Below are positions 1-8,687 of a stretch of 64,000 nt of DNA, piece after piece (positions within the stretch are counted from its first letter, which is position 1; every line of letters begins with the position of its first letter). Below the pieces are notes generated by a model. It was not told where the DNA came from and ran no database searches. It worked only from the letters and a program-made list of their open reading frames with translations. Origin of the DNA: Panulirus ornatus (Eukaryota; Arthropoda; Malacostraca; Decapoda; Palinuridae); NCBI RefSeq assembly GCF_036320965.1, contig NC_092238.1:21423286-21487285 (forward strand). Direction: 5' to 3'. Made by a program: the position numbers and the translations under genes.

Positions 1-334
1 TTCCTCCACCTCTGACACATATATCCTCTTTGTCAATCTTTGCTCACTCATTCTCTCCATGTGACCAAACCATTTCAAAAAACCCTCTTCTGCTCTCTCA
101 ACCACACTCTACTTTTATCACACATCTCTCTTACCCTTTCATTTCTGACTAGATCAAACCACCTCAAACCGCATGTTGTCCTCAATCATCTCATATCCAA
201 CACATCCACCCTCCTCCGCACAACTCTATCTATAGCCCAGGCCTCGCAACCAAATAACATTGTTGGAGCCATTTTCCCTTCAAACATACCCATTTTTGCT
301 TTCCAAGACAATGTTCGAGCCTTTCACACATTCT

Positions 335-1498
335 TCAACGCTTCCAGAACTTTCGCCGCCTTCTCAACCCTGTGACACACTTCCGCTTCATGGTTCCATT
401 TGCTGGCAAATCCACTCCCAGATATCTAAAATACTTCACTTCCTCCAATTTTTCTCCATTCAGAATTATCTCCCAATTGACTTGTCCCTCAACCCTACTG
501 TACCTATTAACTTTGCTCTCATTCACATTTACTCTCAGTTTTTTTCTTTCACACACTTTGTCAAACTCAGTCACCAGCTTTTGCAGTTTCTCACATGAAT
601 CAGCCACCAGCTCTGTATCATCAACGAACAACAACTGACTCACTTCCCAAGCTCTCTCACCCACAACGGACTGCAAACATGCCCCTCTTTCCAAAACTCT
701 TGCATTCACCTCCCTAACAACCCCATCCATAAAGAAATTAAACATCCATGGAGACATCACACACGCCTGCCGCAAACCTAAATTCACTGACAACCAATCA
801 CTTTGCTCTCTTCCTACAAGTACACATGCCTTACATCCTCGATAAAAACTTTTCTCTGCTTCTAACAACTTGCCTCCCCCGCCATATGTTTGCTTTTCCA
901 AGTATTTCTTACATACATTCTTCAAAGCAAACACATGATTCACACATCCTCTACCACTTCTGAAACCACACTGCTCTTCCCCAGTCTGATACTCTGTACA
1001 TACCTTCACCCTCTCAATTAATACCCTCCCATATAATTTCCCAGGAATACTCAACAAAATTATACCTCTGTAATTTGAGCACTCACTTTTATCTCCTTTA
1101 CCTTTGTACAATGGCACTATGCAAGCATTCCGCCAATCCTCAGACACCTCAACATGAGTCATACATACATTAAATAACCTTACCAACCAGTCAACAATAC
1201 AGTCACCCATTTTCTTAATAAATTCCACTGCAATGCCATCCAAACCCCCTTCCTTGCCGGCTTTCACCTTCCGCAAAACTTTTACGACCTCTTCTCTCTT
1301 TACCAAAGTATTCTCCCTGACCATCTCACTTTGCACACCACCTCGACCAAAACACCCTATATCTGCCACTCTATCGTCAAACACATTCAACAAACCTTCA
1401 AAATACTCACTCCATCTCCTCACATCACCACTACTTGCTATCACCTCCCCATTAGCCCCTTTCACTGAAGTTCCTATTTGTTCCCTTGTCTTAAGCAC
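335..1498 (-). pseudogene. LINE reverse transcriptase remnant, motif A deleted (copy A)
   Basis: This is a continuous 387-codon minus-strand frame. It covers the RT thumb-to-finger lead-in (IVPLYKGKGDKSECSNYRGI), the QCGFRSGRGC motif, the RQACVMSPWMFN motif (equivalent to [12 protein letters not shown] in sister copies) and the catalytic FVDD box (FADD elsewhere). Between YLEKQ and KLLEAEKSFYRG about 27 codons are missing compared with the other copies. The missing segment is exactly the FMDLEKAYDRVDRD block, which carries the motif A aspartate. The deletion keeps the frame open, so the frame looks intact but cannot encode an active polymerase. The apparent start is not a real initiation site: homology continues upstream through stop codons near 1,508. 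Confidence 0.85.
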
Positions 1499-1741
1499 TT
1501 TATTTACCTACTTCCAGAACATCTTTTTATTCTCCCTAAAATTTAAGGATACTCTCTCACCCCAACTCTCATTTACCCTCTTTTTCACCTCTTTCACCTT
1601 TCTTTTGACCTCCTGCCTCTTTCTTTTATACATCTCCCACTCATTTACATTATTTTTCTGCAAAAATCATCCAAATGCCTCTCTCTTCTCTTTCACTAAT
1701 AATCTTACTTCTTCATCCCACCATTCACTACCCTTTCTAAT

Positions 1742-2731
1742 CTACCCACCGCCCTCGCATCTCATGCCACAAGCATCTTTTGCGCAAGCCTTCACTGCTT
1801 CCCTAAATACATTCCATTCCTCCCCCACTCCCCTTACTTCCATTGTTCTCACCTTTTTCCATTCTGTGCTCAGTCTCTCCTGGTACTTCCTCACACAAGT
1901 CTCCTTCCCAAGCTCACTTACTCTCACCACTCCTTTCACCTCAACATTCCCTCTTCTTTTCTGAAAACCTCGACAAATCTTCACCTTAGCCTCCACAGGA
2001 TAATGACCAGATATCCCTCCAGTTGCACCTCTCACCACATTAACATCGAAAAGTCTCTCTTTCGCGCGCCTGTCAAGTAACACGTAATCCAACAACGCTC
2101 TCTGGCCATCTCTCCTACTTAAATTCGTATACTTATGTATATCTCGCTTTTTAAACCAAGTATTCCCAATCACCAGTCCTTTTTCATCACATATATCTAC
2201 AATCTCTTCACCTGACCCATTTACAACACTGAACACCCCATGTTCACCAATTATTCTCTCAACTGCCACATTACTCTCCTTTGCATTCAAATCACCCATC
2301 ATTATAACCCGGTATCGTGCATCAAAACTACTAACACACTCACTCAGCTTCTCCCAAAACACTTGCCTCTCATGATCTTTCTTCTCATGCCCAGGTGGAA
2401 ATGCACCAGTAATCACCCATCCCTCTCCATCAACTTTCAGTTTCACCCATATCAATCTAGAGTTTACTTTCTTACTCTCTATCACATACTCCCATCACTC
2501 CTGTTTCAGGAGTATTGCTACTCCTTTCCTTGCTCTTATCCTCTCACTTACCCCTGACGTTACTCCTAACACATTCCCAAACCACTCTTCCCCTTTCCCC
2601 TGAAGCTTCGTTTCACTCAGAGCCAAAACATCCAGGTTCCTTTCCTCAAACATACTACCTATCTCTGCTTTTTTCTCATCTTCGTTACATCTACACACAT
2701 TTAGACACCCCAATCTGAGCCTTAGAGGAGG
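1742..2731 (-). pseudogene. LINE APE-type endonuclease remnant (copy A)
   Basis: The minus-strand frame has the hallmarks of the exonuclease/endonuclease/phosphatase fold: GCLNVCRCNEDEKKAEIG near the N-terminus, LSETKLQGKGEEW, GDLNAKESN (catalytic Asp/Asn), GNTWFKKRDIHKYT, DYVLLDRR and SGHYPVEAK (the C-terminal SDH-like motif, with G for D). This enzyme nicks target DNA for target-primed reverse transcription. The frame is interrupted by a TGA at 2,495-2,497, which may be a decayed CGA arginine codon, so it falls into two blocks, 2,731-2,498 and 2,494-1,742. It ends in the linker before the RT. It is a pseudogene of a mobile element, not a host gene. Confidence 0.85.
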
Positions 2732-2889
2732 ATGAGTCCACGGGGAAAAATGAAACACGATAACTTCCCAAGTGCACATCATCAGGGGAGACATAAGAGA
2801 GAAATACAAGTCAGTTGATATACATCCAAGAGACGAAGCTAGGACGCCGTTTGGTAAACATCTGATTGTCCAAAACATACAACGAGCGT

Positions 2890-3198
2890 TCATAAACTTA
2901 TCATTTTACAAATAATGTCATCAATAAAGTTATCTAATTTGTATAGACCATCACTAATATTAAGATTGTAATTCTTTGTGTATCTAATAATAGAAGATTC
3001 AATGATATTTCTCTTGGTAATAGAGTTAGAGTTAATAACTGAGATGACGTTACTCCAGTCAATACAATGATCATAGTTTTTAACGAGATTAAACAAGGCA
3101 TTTGATTCTTGTCCCGTTCTTATACTATATTTATGTTGCTTAAGTCTAACAGAAAGAACCTTACCAGTCTGCCCAACATAAAATTTATCAATTTCCAC
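2890..3198 (-). pseudogene. GIY-YIG endonuclease domain of Penelope-like element
   Basis: This 102-codon minus-strand frame encodes KFYVGQTGKVLSVRLKQHK followed by SNALFNLVKNYDHCIDW. It is the YIG half and body of the GIY-YIG nuclease domain of Penelope-like elements. The GIY half sits at the end of the preceding RT frame. The copy at 61.5 kb reads CGNCDKFYVG without a break, whereas here two bases are missing after the asparagine codon (about 3,188-3,192). RT and nuclease are therefore in different frames. The C-terminal part (GLYKLDNFIDDIICK) is preserved. The nominal start is not real. Confidence 0.85.
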
Positions 3199-4093
3199 AA
3201 GGCACTTTATAGATACCCAATAGAATTTTCTGGTGAATTCCTGATAATACTATAAAGATATTCTTTATAGTATCATTCTTGATAAAGGCAACATTTACAT
3301 TAAAGGATTTAAGCAAAATGGGAAGCAAAGTGAAATTATTATCAAAAGGGACAACTAAAAGATTCTTGGTGTCAATGGGAGGTTTGGGCTCAACTATATA
3401 AAATGATTTCTTTGCTAACTTAAGGGATTTATCAATGAAACGTCTAGGGTACTTTAACTTAGATCCAATAGAATATATCTTCTCAAACTCATCATCAATA
3501 AACTCTGGACTGCAAATACGTAATGCCCCAAGGAACATAGATTGAAATGATGATAATTTAACTTTGTCATGTTGAGATGAGTAATAATGGATATATGAGC
3601 ATACATTGGTGGGTTTTCTGTATATGCTAAACTTAAACTTCTTTCCTTGTCTATGGATCATGTAATCTAGAAATGATAACATACCAATATTTTCATTTTC
3701 TACAGTAAATTTCATGGAAGGTACTAAATTGTTAAGTAAGGGGAGAAATATTTGTAAATTTTCATTTGTTGGCCAAACAGAAAGAACATCATCTACATAA
3801 TTAAACCAAATAGCATTAGAAGGTAAGATATCCTTTAGTAATTTTGATTCAAAAAACTCCTTATAAAGATTACTTAGCACAGGTGAAGGAGGGTTACCAT
3901 TTGCCATACCAAATTTTTGAGCGTAATAATCTCCATTGAATTGAAATACACAGTATTTTATACACAATTTTATCATTTCAATGAAAATAGACCTTGAAAC
4001 AGGTAAATGAATATCATCCAAGACATCAGATAAATATTCTAAAAGGTCATCAACTGGAACTTTCGTGAAAAGTGAGGAAACATCAAAGTTCAC
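3188..4093 (-). pseudogene. Penelope-like reverse transcriptase remnant
   Basis: This 301-codon frame starts at motif A (NFDVSSLFTKVPVDDLL), continues through a motif B equivalent (GMANGNPPSPVLSNLY) and reaches the catalytic motif C, YVDD (WFNYVDDVLSVW). Next come SFLDYMIHRQGKKFKFSIYRK and KLKYPRRFIDKSLK, both of the type that precedes the endonuclease in Penelope-like proteins. The frame ends with GIYKVPCGN, which is the GIY half of the endonuclease. The N-terminal RT fingers are missing. Motif B reads NGNPPSP where PMGSPLSP is the usual Penelope form (from memory of the family), so the copy is probably decayed as well as truncated. Confidence 0.85.
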
Positions 4094-4118
4094 AAGTTTG
4101 AAATCAAAATTAACATTG

Positions 4119-4199
4119 ATATTGTTTGGCTTGGGAACTTACCATGCTTCATTTTTCCCCATGGACTCATAGGAATATCTTGACCGCACGCAAAAAAAG

Positions 4200-4200
<1 letters not shown>
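4119..4200 (+). mobile_element. Penelope-type 3' tail fragment
   Basis: A short plus-strand segment matches the 3' end of the Penelope-like element in the opposite orientation to copy 1: CTTGGGAACTT, then TTTCCCCATGGACTCATAGG, then AATATCTTGACCGCACGC. It is followed immediately by a (AT)n tract. It is severely 5'-truncated and non-coding. Confidence 0.7.

Positions 4201-4202
<2 letters not shown>

Positions 4203-4289
<87 letters not shown>
4203..4289. repeat. (AT)n microsatellite
   Basis: An essentially uninterrupted AT dinucleotide run of about 85 bp, sitting exactly between a Penelope-type tail and a SINE-like unit. It is self-complementary, and its length is likely to be variable or mis-assembled. 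Confidence 0.95.
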
Positions 4290-4290
<1 letters not shown>

Positions 4291-4291
<1 letters not shown>

Positions 4292-4533
4292 CCCTGGGGA
4301 TAGGGGATTAAGAATACTTCCCACGTATTCCCTGCGTGTCGTAGAAGGCGACTAAAAGGGGAGGGAGCGGGGGGCTGGAAATCCTCCCCTCTCGTTTTTT
4401 TTTTAAATTTTCCAAAAGAAGGAACAGAGGGGGCCAGGTGAGGATATTCCAAAAAAGGCCCAGTCCTCTGTTCTTAGCGCTACCTCGCTAACGCGGGAAA
4501 TGGCGAATAGTTTAGAAAAAAAAATGTATATAT
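4291..4533 (+). mobile_element. SINE-like element, plus orientation
   Basis: A non-coding unit of about 240 bp running from TCCCTGGGGATAGGGG, through a conserved-looking core (TGTCGTAGAAGGCGACTAAA), a G-rich stretch (GGGAGCGGGGGGCTGGAAAT), GGAACAGAGGGGGCCAGGTG and TCCTCTGTTC, to GCGCTACCTCGCTAACGCGG, ending in an A-run. Short length, no frame, an A-rich end and an inverted sister copy 25 bp away support a SINE. GCTGGAAATCC is only a weak box B look-alike, so a tRNA origin is not established. The 3' motif closely resembles the LINE 3' end in this window. Confidence 0.65.
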
Positions 4534-4555
4534 ATATTTTTTACTTTTTTTTTTT

Positions 4556-4939
<384 letters not shown>

Positions 4940-5135
4940 CCTATGAGTCCACGGGGAAAATGAAACACGAAAAGTTCCCAAGTGCACCCCCGTGCAATAA
5001 TCACATCATTAGGGGAGACAAAAGAGAGAAATATAAGTCAGTTGACATACATCGAAGAGACGAAACCGAAATATAAGTCAGTTGACATACATCGAAGAGA
5101 CGAAACCAGGACGCCACTTGGTAAACATGTGATTG
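4940..5135 (-). mobile_element. Penelope-type 3' tail, minus orientation
   Basis: This matches the non-coding 3' tail of Penelope copy 1 (2,732-2,880): ATGAGTCCACGGGG, then GTTCCCAAGTGCAC, then AGGGGAGACA, AGTCAGTTGACATAC and GGTAAACATGTGATTGG. It carries an internal 40-bp duplication (5,028-5,107). It stops at a 12-bp perfect inverted repeat, where it is fused head-to-head to an oppositely oriented tail. Confidence 0.75.
5028..5107. repeat. 40-bp tandem duplication inside Penelope tail
   Basis: Two adjacent 40-bp copies, 5,028-5,067 and 5,068-5,107. Each begins GAAATATAAGTCAGTTGACA and ends GAAGAGACGAAACC. Only one copy is present in the homologous tail at 2,732-2,889, so this is a local duplication. 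Confidence 0.9.
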
Positions 5136-5137
5136 GA

Positions 5138-5320
5138 CAATCACATGTTTATCAAACAGCGTCCCAGCCTCGTTCCCCCGACGTACATCAACTGACTGTT
5201 ATACTTCTCTCGTGTCTCTCCCGATGATGTGATTACTACACGAAAGTGCACCCGGGAACCCCTCGTGCTTCACTTTCCCCATGGACTCATAGGAATATCT
5301 TGATCACGCGCAAGATATAT
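5138..5320 (+). mobile_element. Penelope-type 3' tail, plus orientation
   Basis: This plus-strand tail mirrors the preceding segment: CAATCACATGTTTATCAAAC, CATCAACTGACTG, ACTTCTCTCGTGTCTCTCCC, GATGATGTGATTAC, then TTCCCCATGGACTCATAGG and CTTGATCACGCGCAAGATAT. It is diverged from its partner, so the palindrome is old. An A/T-rich tract follows. Confidence 0.75.
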
Positions 5321-5855
5321 TTATATATATATACATATTTTTTTTTTTTGCTTTGTCGCTGTCTCCCGCGTTTGCGAGGTACCGCAAGGAAACATACGAA
5401 AGAAATGGCCCAACCCCACCCCCATACACATGTATATACATACGTCCACACACGCAAATATACATACCTACACAGCTTTCCATGGTTTACCCCAGACGCT
5501 TCACATGCCCTGATTCAATCCACTGACAGCACGTCAACCCCGGTATACCACATCCGAACCCCTCGTGCTTCACTTTCCCCATGAACTCATAGGAATATCT
5601 TGATCACGCGCAAGATATTTTTATAAATATATATTTTTTTTTTTTGCTTTGTCGCTGTTTCCCGCGTTTGCGATGTAGCGCAAGGAAACAGACGAAAGAA
5701 ATGGCCCAACCCAACCCCATACACATGTATATACATACGTCCACACACGCAAATATACATACCTACAGAGCTTTCCATGGTTAACCCCAGACGCTTCACA
5801 GGCCTTGATTCAATCCACTGACAGCACGTCAACCCCGGTATACCACATTGATCCA
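5256..5855. repeat. 300-bp tandem duplication (Penelope tail + LINE 3' UTR)
   Basis: Two copies of a 300-bp unit, 5,256-5,555 and 5,556-5,855. Each holds the end of a Penelope-type tail (GAACCCCTCGTGCTTCACTT, CTCATAGGAATATCTTGATC), a T-run, and the reverse complement of the LINE 3' UTR (GCTTTGTCGCTG, GGTTTACCCCAGACGCTTCA, CAACCCCGGTATACCACAT). The repeat offset is 300 at both ends where I checked. Only the second copy continues into LINE coding sequence (copy B). Confidence 0.85.
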
Positions 5856-6684
5856 ATTCACTCTATTTCTTGCCCTCCTTTCACCCTCCTGCATGTTCAG
5901 GCCCCGATCACACAAAATCTTTTTCACTCCATCTTTCCACCTCCAATTTGGTCTCCCTCTTCTCCTCGTTCCCTCCACCTCCGACACATATATCCTCTTG
6001 GTCAATCTTTCCTCACTCATTCTCTCCATGTACCCAAACCATTTCAAAACACCCTCTTCTGTTCTCTCAACCACGCTCTTTTTATTTCCACACGTCTCTC
6101 TTACCCTTACGTTACTTACTCGATCAAACTACCTCACACCACACATTTTCCTCAAACATCTCATTTCCAGCACATCCATCCTCCTGCGCACAACTCTATG
6201 CATAGCCCACGCTTCGCAACCATACAACATTGTTGGAACCACTATTCCTTCAAACATAACCATTTTTGCTTTCCGAGATAATGTTCTCGACTTCCACACA
6301 TTCTTAAAGGCTCCTGAGGAATTTCGCCCCCTCCCCCACCCTATGATCCACTTCCGCTTCCATGGTTCCATCCGCTGCCAGATCCACTCCCAGATATCTA
6401 AAACACTTTACTTCCTCCAGCTTTTCTCCATTCAAACTTACCTCCCAATTGACTTGACCCTCAACCCTACTGTACCTAATAACCTTGCTCTTATTCACAT
6501 TTACTTTTAACTTTCTTCTTTCACACACTTTACCAAACTCAGTCACCAGCTTCTGCAGTTTCTCACATGAATCAGCCACCAGCGCTGTATCATCAACGAA
6601 CAACAACAGACTCACTTCCCAAGCTCTCTCATCCACAACAGACTTCATACTTGCCCCTCTTCCCAAAACTCTTGCATTCACCTC
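5637..6684 (-). mobile_element. LINE copy B, 3' half (RT C-terminus + 3' UTR)
   Basis: This is the minus-strand 3' part of a LINE. The 3' end lies at about 5,637 and begins, as read on the plus strand, with TTTGCTTTGTCGCTG. It is followed inward by the short-type 3' UTR and the C-terminal coding region. The 5' boundary at 6,684 is abrupt, at the codons for EVNARVLG. Element sequence resumes in the same orientation at 8,688 with only about 6 bp missing, so 5,637-6,684 and 8,688-10,560 appear to be one element split by copy C. Confidence 0.8.
5829..6684 (-). pseudogene. LINE RT motif C and C-terminal zone remnant (copy B)
   Basis: Three overlapping minus-strand frames carry consecutive parts of one protein. 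The 6,684-6,304 frame holds LLFVDDTALVADS, YLGVDLAADGTMEAEV and the RT end. The 6,371-6,129 frame holds TLSRKAKMVMFEG, LYGCEAWAM and LEMRCLRKMCGV. The 6,074-5,829 frame holds WFGYMERMSEERLTKR, GRPNWRWKDGVKKIL and NWINVVYRG followed by the stop. Frameshifts at about 6,310 and 6,100 break the chain. The catalytic box reads FVDD rather than FADD. Confidence 0.8.
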
Positions 6685-6777
6685 CATTGCGCAAAAGATG
6701 CTTGTGGCATGAGAAGTGTGGGAGATGGGTTGATTAGAAAGGGTAGTGAGTAGTGGGATGAAGAAGTAGGATTATTA

Positions 6778-7283
6778 GTGAAAGAGAAGAGAGGAGGCAT
6801 TTGGAACGAATTTTTGCAGGGAAAAAATGCAATTGAGTGGGAGATGTATAAAAGAAAAGACAGGTTCCAACAGGTGAAAAAGACGGCAAATGAGAGTTGG
6901 GGTGAGAGAGTATCATTAAATTTTAGGGAGAATAAAAAGACGTTCTGGAAGGAGGTAAATAAAGTGCGTAAGACAAGGGAGCAAATAGGAACTTCAGTGA
7001 AGGGCGCAAATGGGGAGATGATAACAAGTAGTTGACAGTGAGCAGGAGATGGAGTGAGTATTTTGAAGGTTTGTTGAATGTGTTTCATGATAGAGTGGCA
7101 GATATAGGGTGTTTTGGTCGAGGTGGTGTGCAAAGTGAGAGGATTAGGGAAAATGATTTGGTAAACAGAGAAGAGGTAGTAAAAGCTTTGCAGAAGATGA
7201 AAGCCGGCAAGGCAGCAGGTTTGGATGGTATTGCAGTGGAATTTATTAAAAAAAGGGTGACTGTATTGTTGACTGGTTGGTAA
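6778..7283 (+). pseudogene. LINE linker and RT N-terminal remnant (copy C)
   Basis: Two overlapping frames, 6,778-7,035 and 7,032-7,283, encode the pre-RT linker (NESWGERVSLNFRENKKTFW, VRKTREQIGTSVKGANGE) and the start of the RT region (KMKAGKAAGLDGIAVEFIKK). A frameshift at about 7,030 replaces the SSGDVRRRW segment found in other copies. A second frameshift after the lysine run at 7,250 ends the frame. The following 7,284-7,590 is homologous to copy F but riddled with indels. Confidence 0.75.
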
Positions 7284-7590
7284 GGTTATTTAATGTATGT
7301 ATGACTTCATGGTGAGGTGCCTGAGTATTGGCAATTCGTCATAAGTGCCATTGTACAAAGGCAAAGGGGATAAGAGTAAGTTCCAAATTACAGAGGTATA
7401 AGTTGTTTGAGTATTCCTGGGATATTTAGTTGGAGGGTATTGATTGAGAGGGTGAAGGCATGTACAGAGCATCAAATTGGGAAGAGCAATGTGATTTCAG
7501 AAGTGGTAGAGGATGTGTGGATCAGGTGTTTGCTTTGAAGAATTATGTTGAGAAATACTTAGAAAAGCAAATGGATTTGTATGAGCATTT

Positions 7591-8262
7591 ATGGATCTGG
7601 AGAAGGCATATGATAGAGTTGATAGAGATGCTCTGTGGAAGGTATTAAGAATATATGGTGTGGGAGGCAAGTTGTTAGAAGCAGTGAAAAGTTTTTATCG
7701 AGGATGTAAGGCATGTGTACGTGTAGGAAGAGAGGAAAGTGATTGGTTCTCAGTGAATGTAGGTTTGCGGCAGGGGTGTGTGATGTCTCCATGGTTGTTT
7801 AATTTGTTTATGGATGGGGTTGTTAGGGAGGTGAATGCAAGAGTTTTGGGAAGAGGGGCAAGTATGAAGTCTGTTGTGGATGAGAGAGCTTGGGAAGTGA
7901 GTCAGTTGTTGTTCGCTGATGATACAGCGCTGGTGGCTGATTCATGTGAGAAACTGCAGAAGCTGGTGACTGAGTTTGGTAAAGTGTGTGGAAGAAGAAA
8001 GTTAAGAGTAAATGTGAATAAGAGCAAGGTTATTAGGTACAGTAGGGTTGAGGGTCAAGTCAATTGGGAGGTAAGTTTGAATGGAGAAAAACTGGAGGAA
8101 GTAAAGTGTTTTAGATATCTGGGAGTGGATCTGGCAGCGGATGGAACTATGGAAACGGAAGTGAATCATAAGGTGGGGGAGGGGGCGAAAATCCTGGGAG
8201 CCTTGAAGAATGTGTGGAAGTCGAGAACATTATCTCGGAAAGCAAAAATGGGTAAAGTTTGA
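7591..8262 (+). pseudogene. LINE RT catalytic core remnant (copy C)
   Basis: This 223-codon frame begins with MDLEKAYDRVDRD (motif A), followed by [11 protein letters not shown] (motif B region), LLFADDTALVADS (catalytic motif C), VNVNKSKVIRYSR and CFRYLGVDLAADG, ending shortly after LSRKAKMG at a frameshift (AAAGTTTG for ATGTTTG). The catalytic residues are present, but the protein is cut on both sides. The C-terminal WFGHMERM and RWKDGVKK block is in a further frame, 8,434-8,679. Confidence 0.82.
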
Positions 8263-8433
8263 AGGAATAGTGGTTCCAACAATGTTGTATGGTTGCGAGA
8301 CGTGGGCTATGGATAGAGTTGTGCGCAGGAGGATGGATGTGCTGGAAATGAGATGTTGAGGACAATATGTGGTGTGAGGTGGTTTGATCGAGTAAGTAAT
8401 GTAAGGGTAAGAGTAATGTAAGGGTAAAAGAGC

Positions 8434-8679
8434 GTGGTTGAGAGCGCAGAAGAGGGTGTTTTGAAATGGTTTGGGCACATGGAGAGAATGAGTGAGGAAA
8501 GATTGACCAAGAGGATATATGTGTCGGAGGTGGAGGGAACGAGGAGAAGTGGGAGACCAAATTGGAGGTGGAAAGATGGAGTGAAAAAGATTTTGTGTGA
8601 TCATGGTTTGAACATGCAGGAGGGTGAAAGGAGGGCAAGGAATAGAGTGAATTGGATCGATGTGGTATACTGGGGTTGA
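8434..8679 (+). pseudogene. LINE C-terminal zone remnant (copy C)
   Basis: This 81-codon frame encodes GVLKWFGHMERMSEERLTKR, GRPNWRWKDGVKKIL and NWIDVVYWG, then stops. It is the normal C-terminal end of the family, with GRP followed by Trp-rich residues. It is disconnected from the RT core by changes at about 8,245 and 8,357-8,433. The function of this C-terminal zone is not established from sequence. Confidence 0.75.
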
Positions 8680-8687
8680 CGTGCTAC

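Larger units (their letters stand above)
1..2731 (-). mobile_element. LINE copy A (APE endonuclease + RT), degraded
   Basis: This is a non-LTR retrotransposon copy read on the minus strand. Its endonuclease end is at about 2,731 and its C-terminal end runs off the window at position 1. The order is endonuclease (2,731-1,742), a linker broken by stop codons, RT (1,498-335), then a frameshifted C-terminal zone. The 3' UTR lies outside the window. Single-ORF APE+RT architecture and the C-terminal WFGH and GRP..RWKD motifs seen in sister copies suggest an RTE-like clade, but I cannot fix the clade without a tree. The 5' end abuts the tail of a Penelope-like element at 2,731/2,732. It is an inactive copy. 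Confidence 0.88.
2732..4118 (-). mobile_element. Penelope-like element copy 1, 5'-truncated
   Basis: This is a minus-strand Penelope-like retroelement. It has an RT frame (4,093-3,188), a GIY-YIG endonuclease frame (3,198-2,890) and a 3' non-coding tail (2,889-2,732) ending in CCCCGTGGACTCAT. The same tail recurs several times near 4.1-5.6 kb, so it marks the element's 3' end. The 5' end stops around 4,118, just before RT motif A (LVNFDVSSLF), and the upstream RT part is missing. It is flanked by LINE copy A on the left and a second, oppositely oriented Penelope tail on the right. It is inactive through truncation and a frameshift. Confidence 0.85.
6685..8684 (+). mobile_element. LINE copy C, fragment inserted within copy B
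   Basis: A plus-strand LINE fragment starting in the linker between endonuclease and RT (ATTGCGCAAAAGATGCTTGT) and ending just after the stop codon (TGGGGTTGACGTGCT). It lacks the rest of the 3' UTR and any tail, so it is not a normal retrotransposition product. It shares private variants with copy F over 12,424-14,428 (for example ACGTGGGCTATG and the rearranged GAGTAATGTAAGGGTAAAAG), so the two are closely related. It has many extra single-base indels. It lies between the two halves of copy B in the opposite orientation. Confidence 0.8.

Noticed and set aside
4291..4533. tRNA gene or clear tRNA-derived head in the SINE-like units
   Set aside because: Only a weak box B look-alike is visible, with no convincing box A or cloverleaf, so no tRNA gene is called and the SINE origin is left open.
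6685..8684. Copy B plus copy C as one twin-priming event
   Set aside because: Copy C overlaps element regions already present in copy B and extends past the expected inversion point, so the segments are not complementary halves of one element. A nested fragment fits better.
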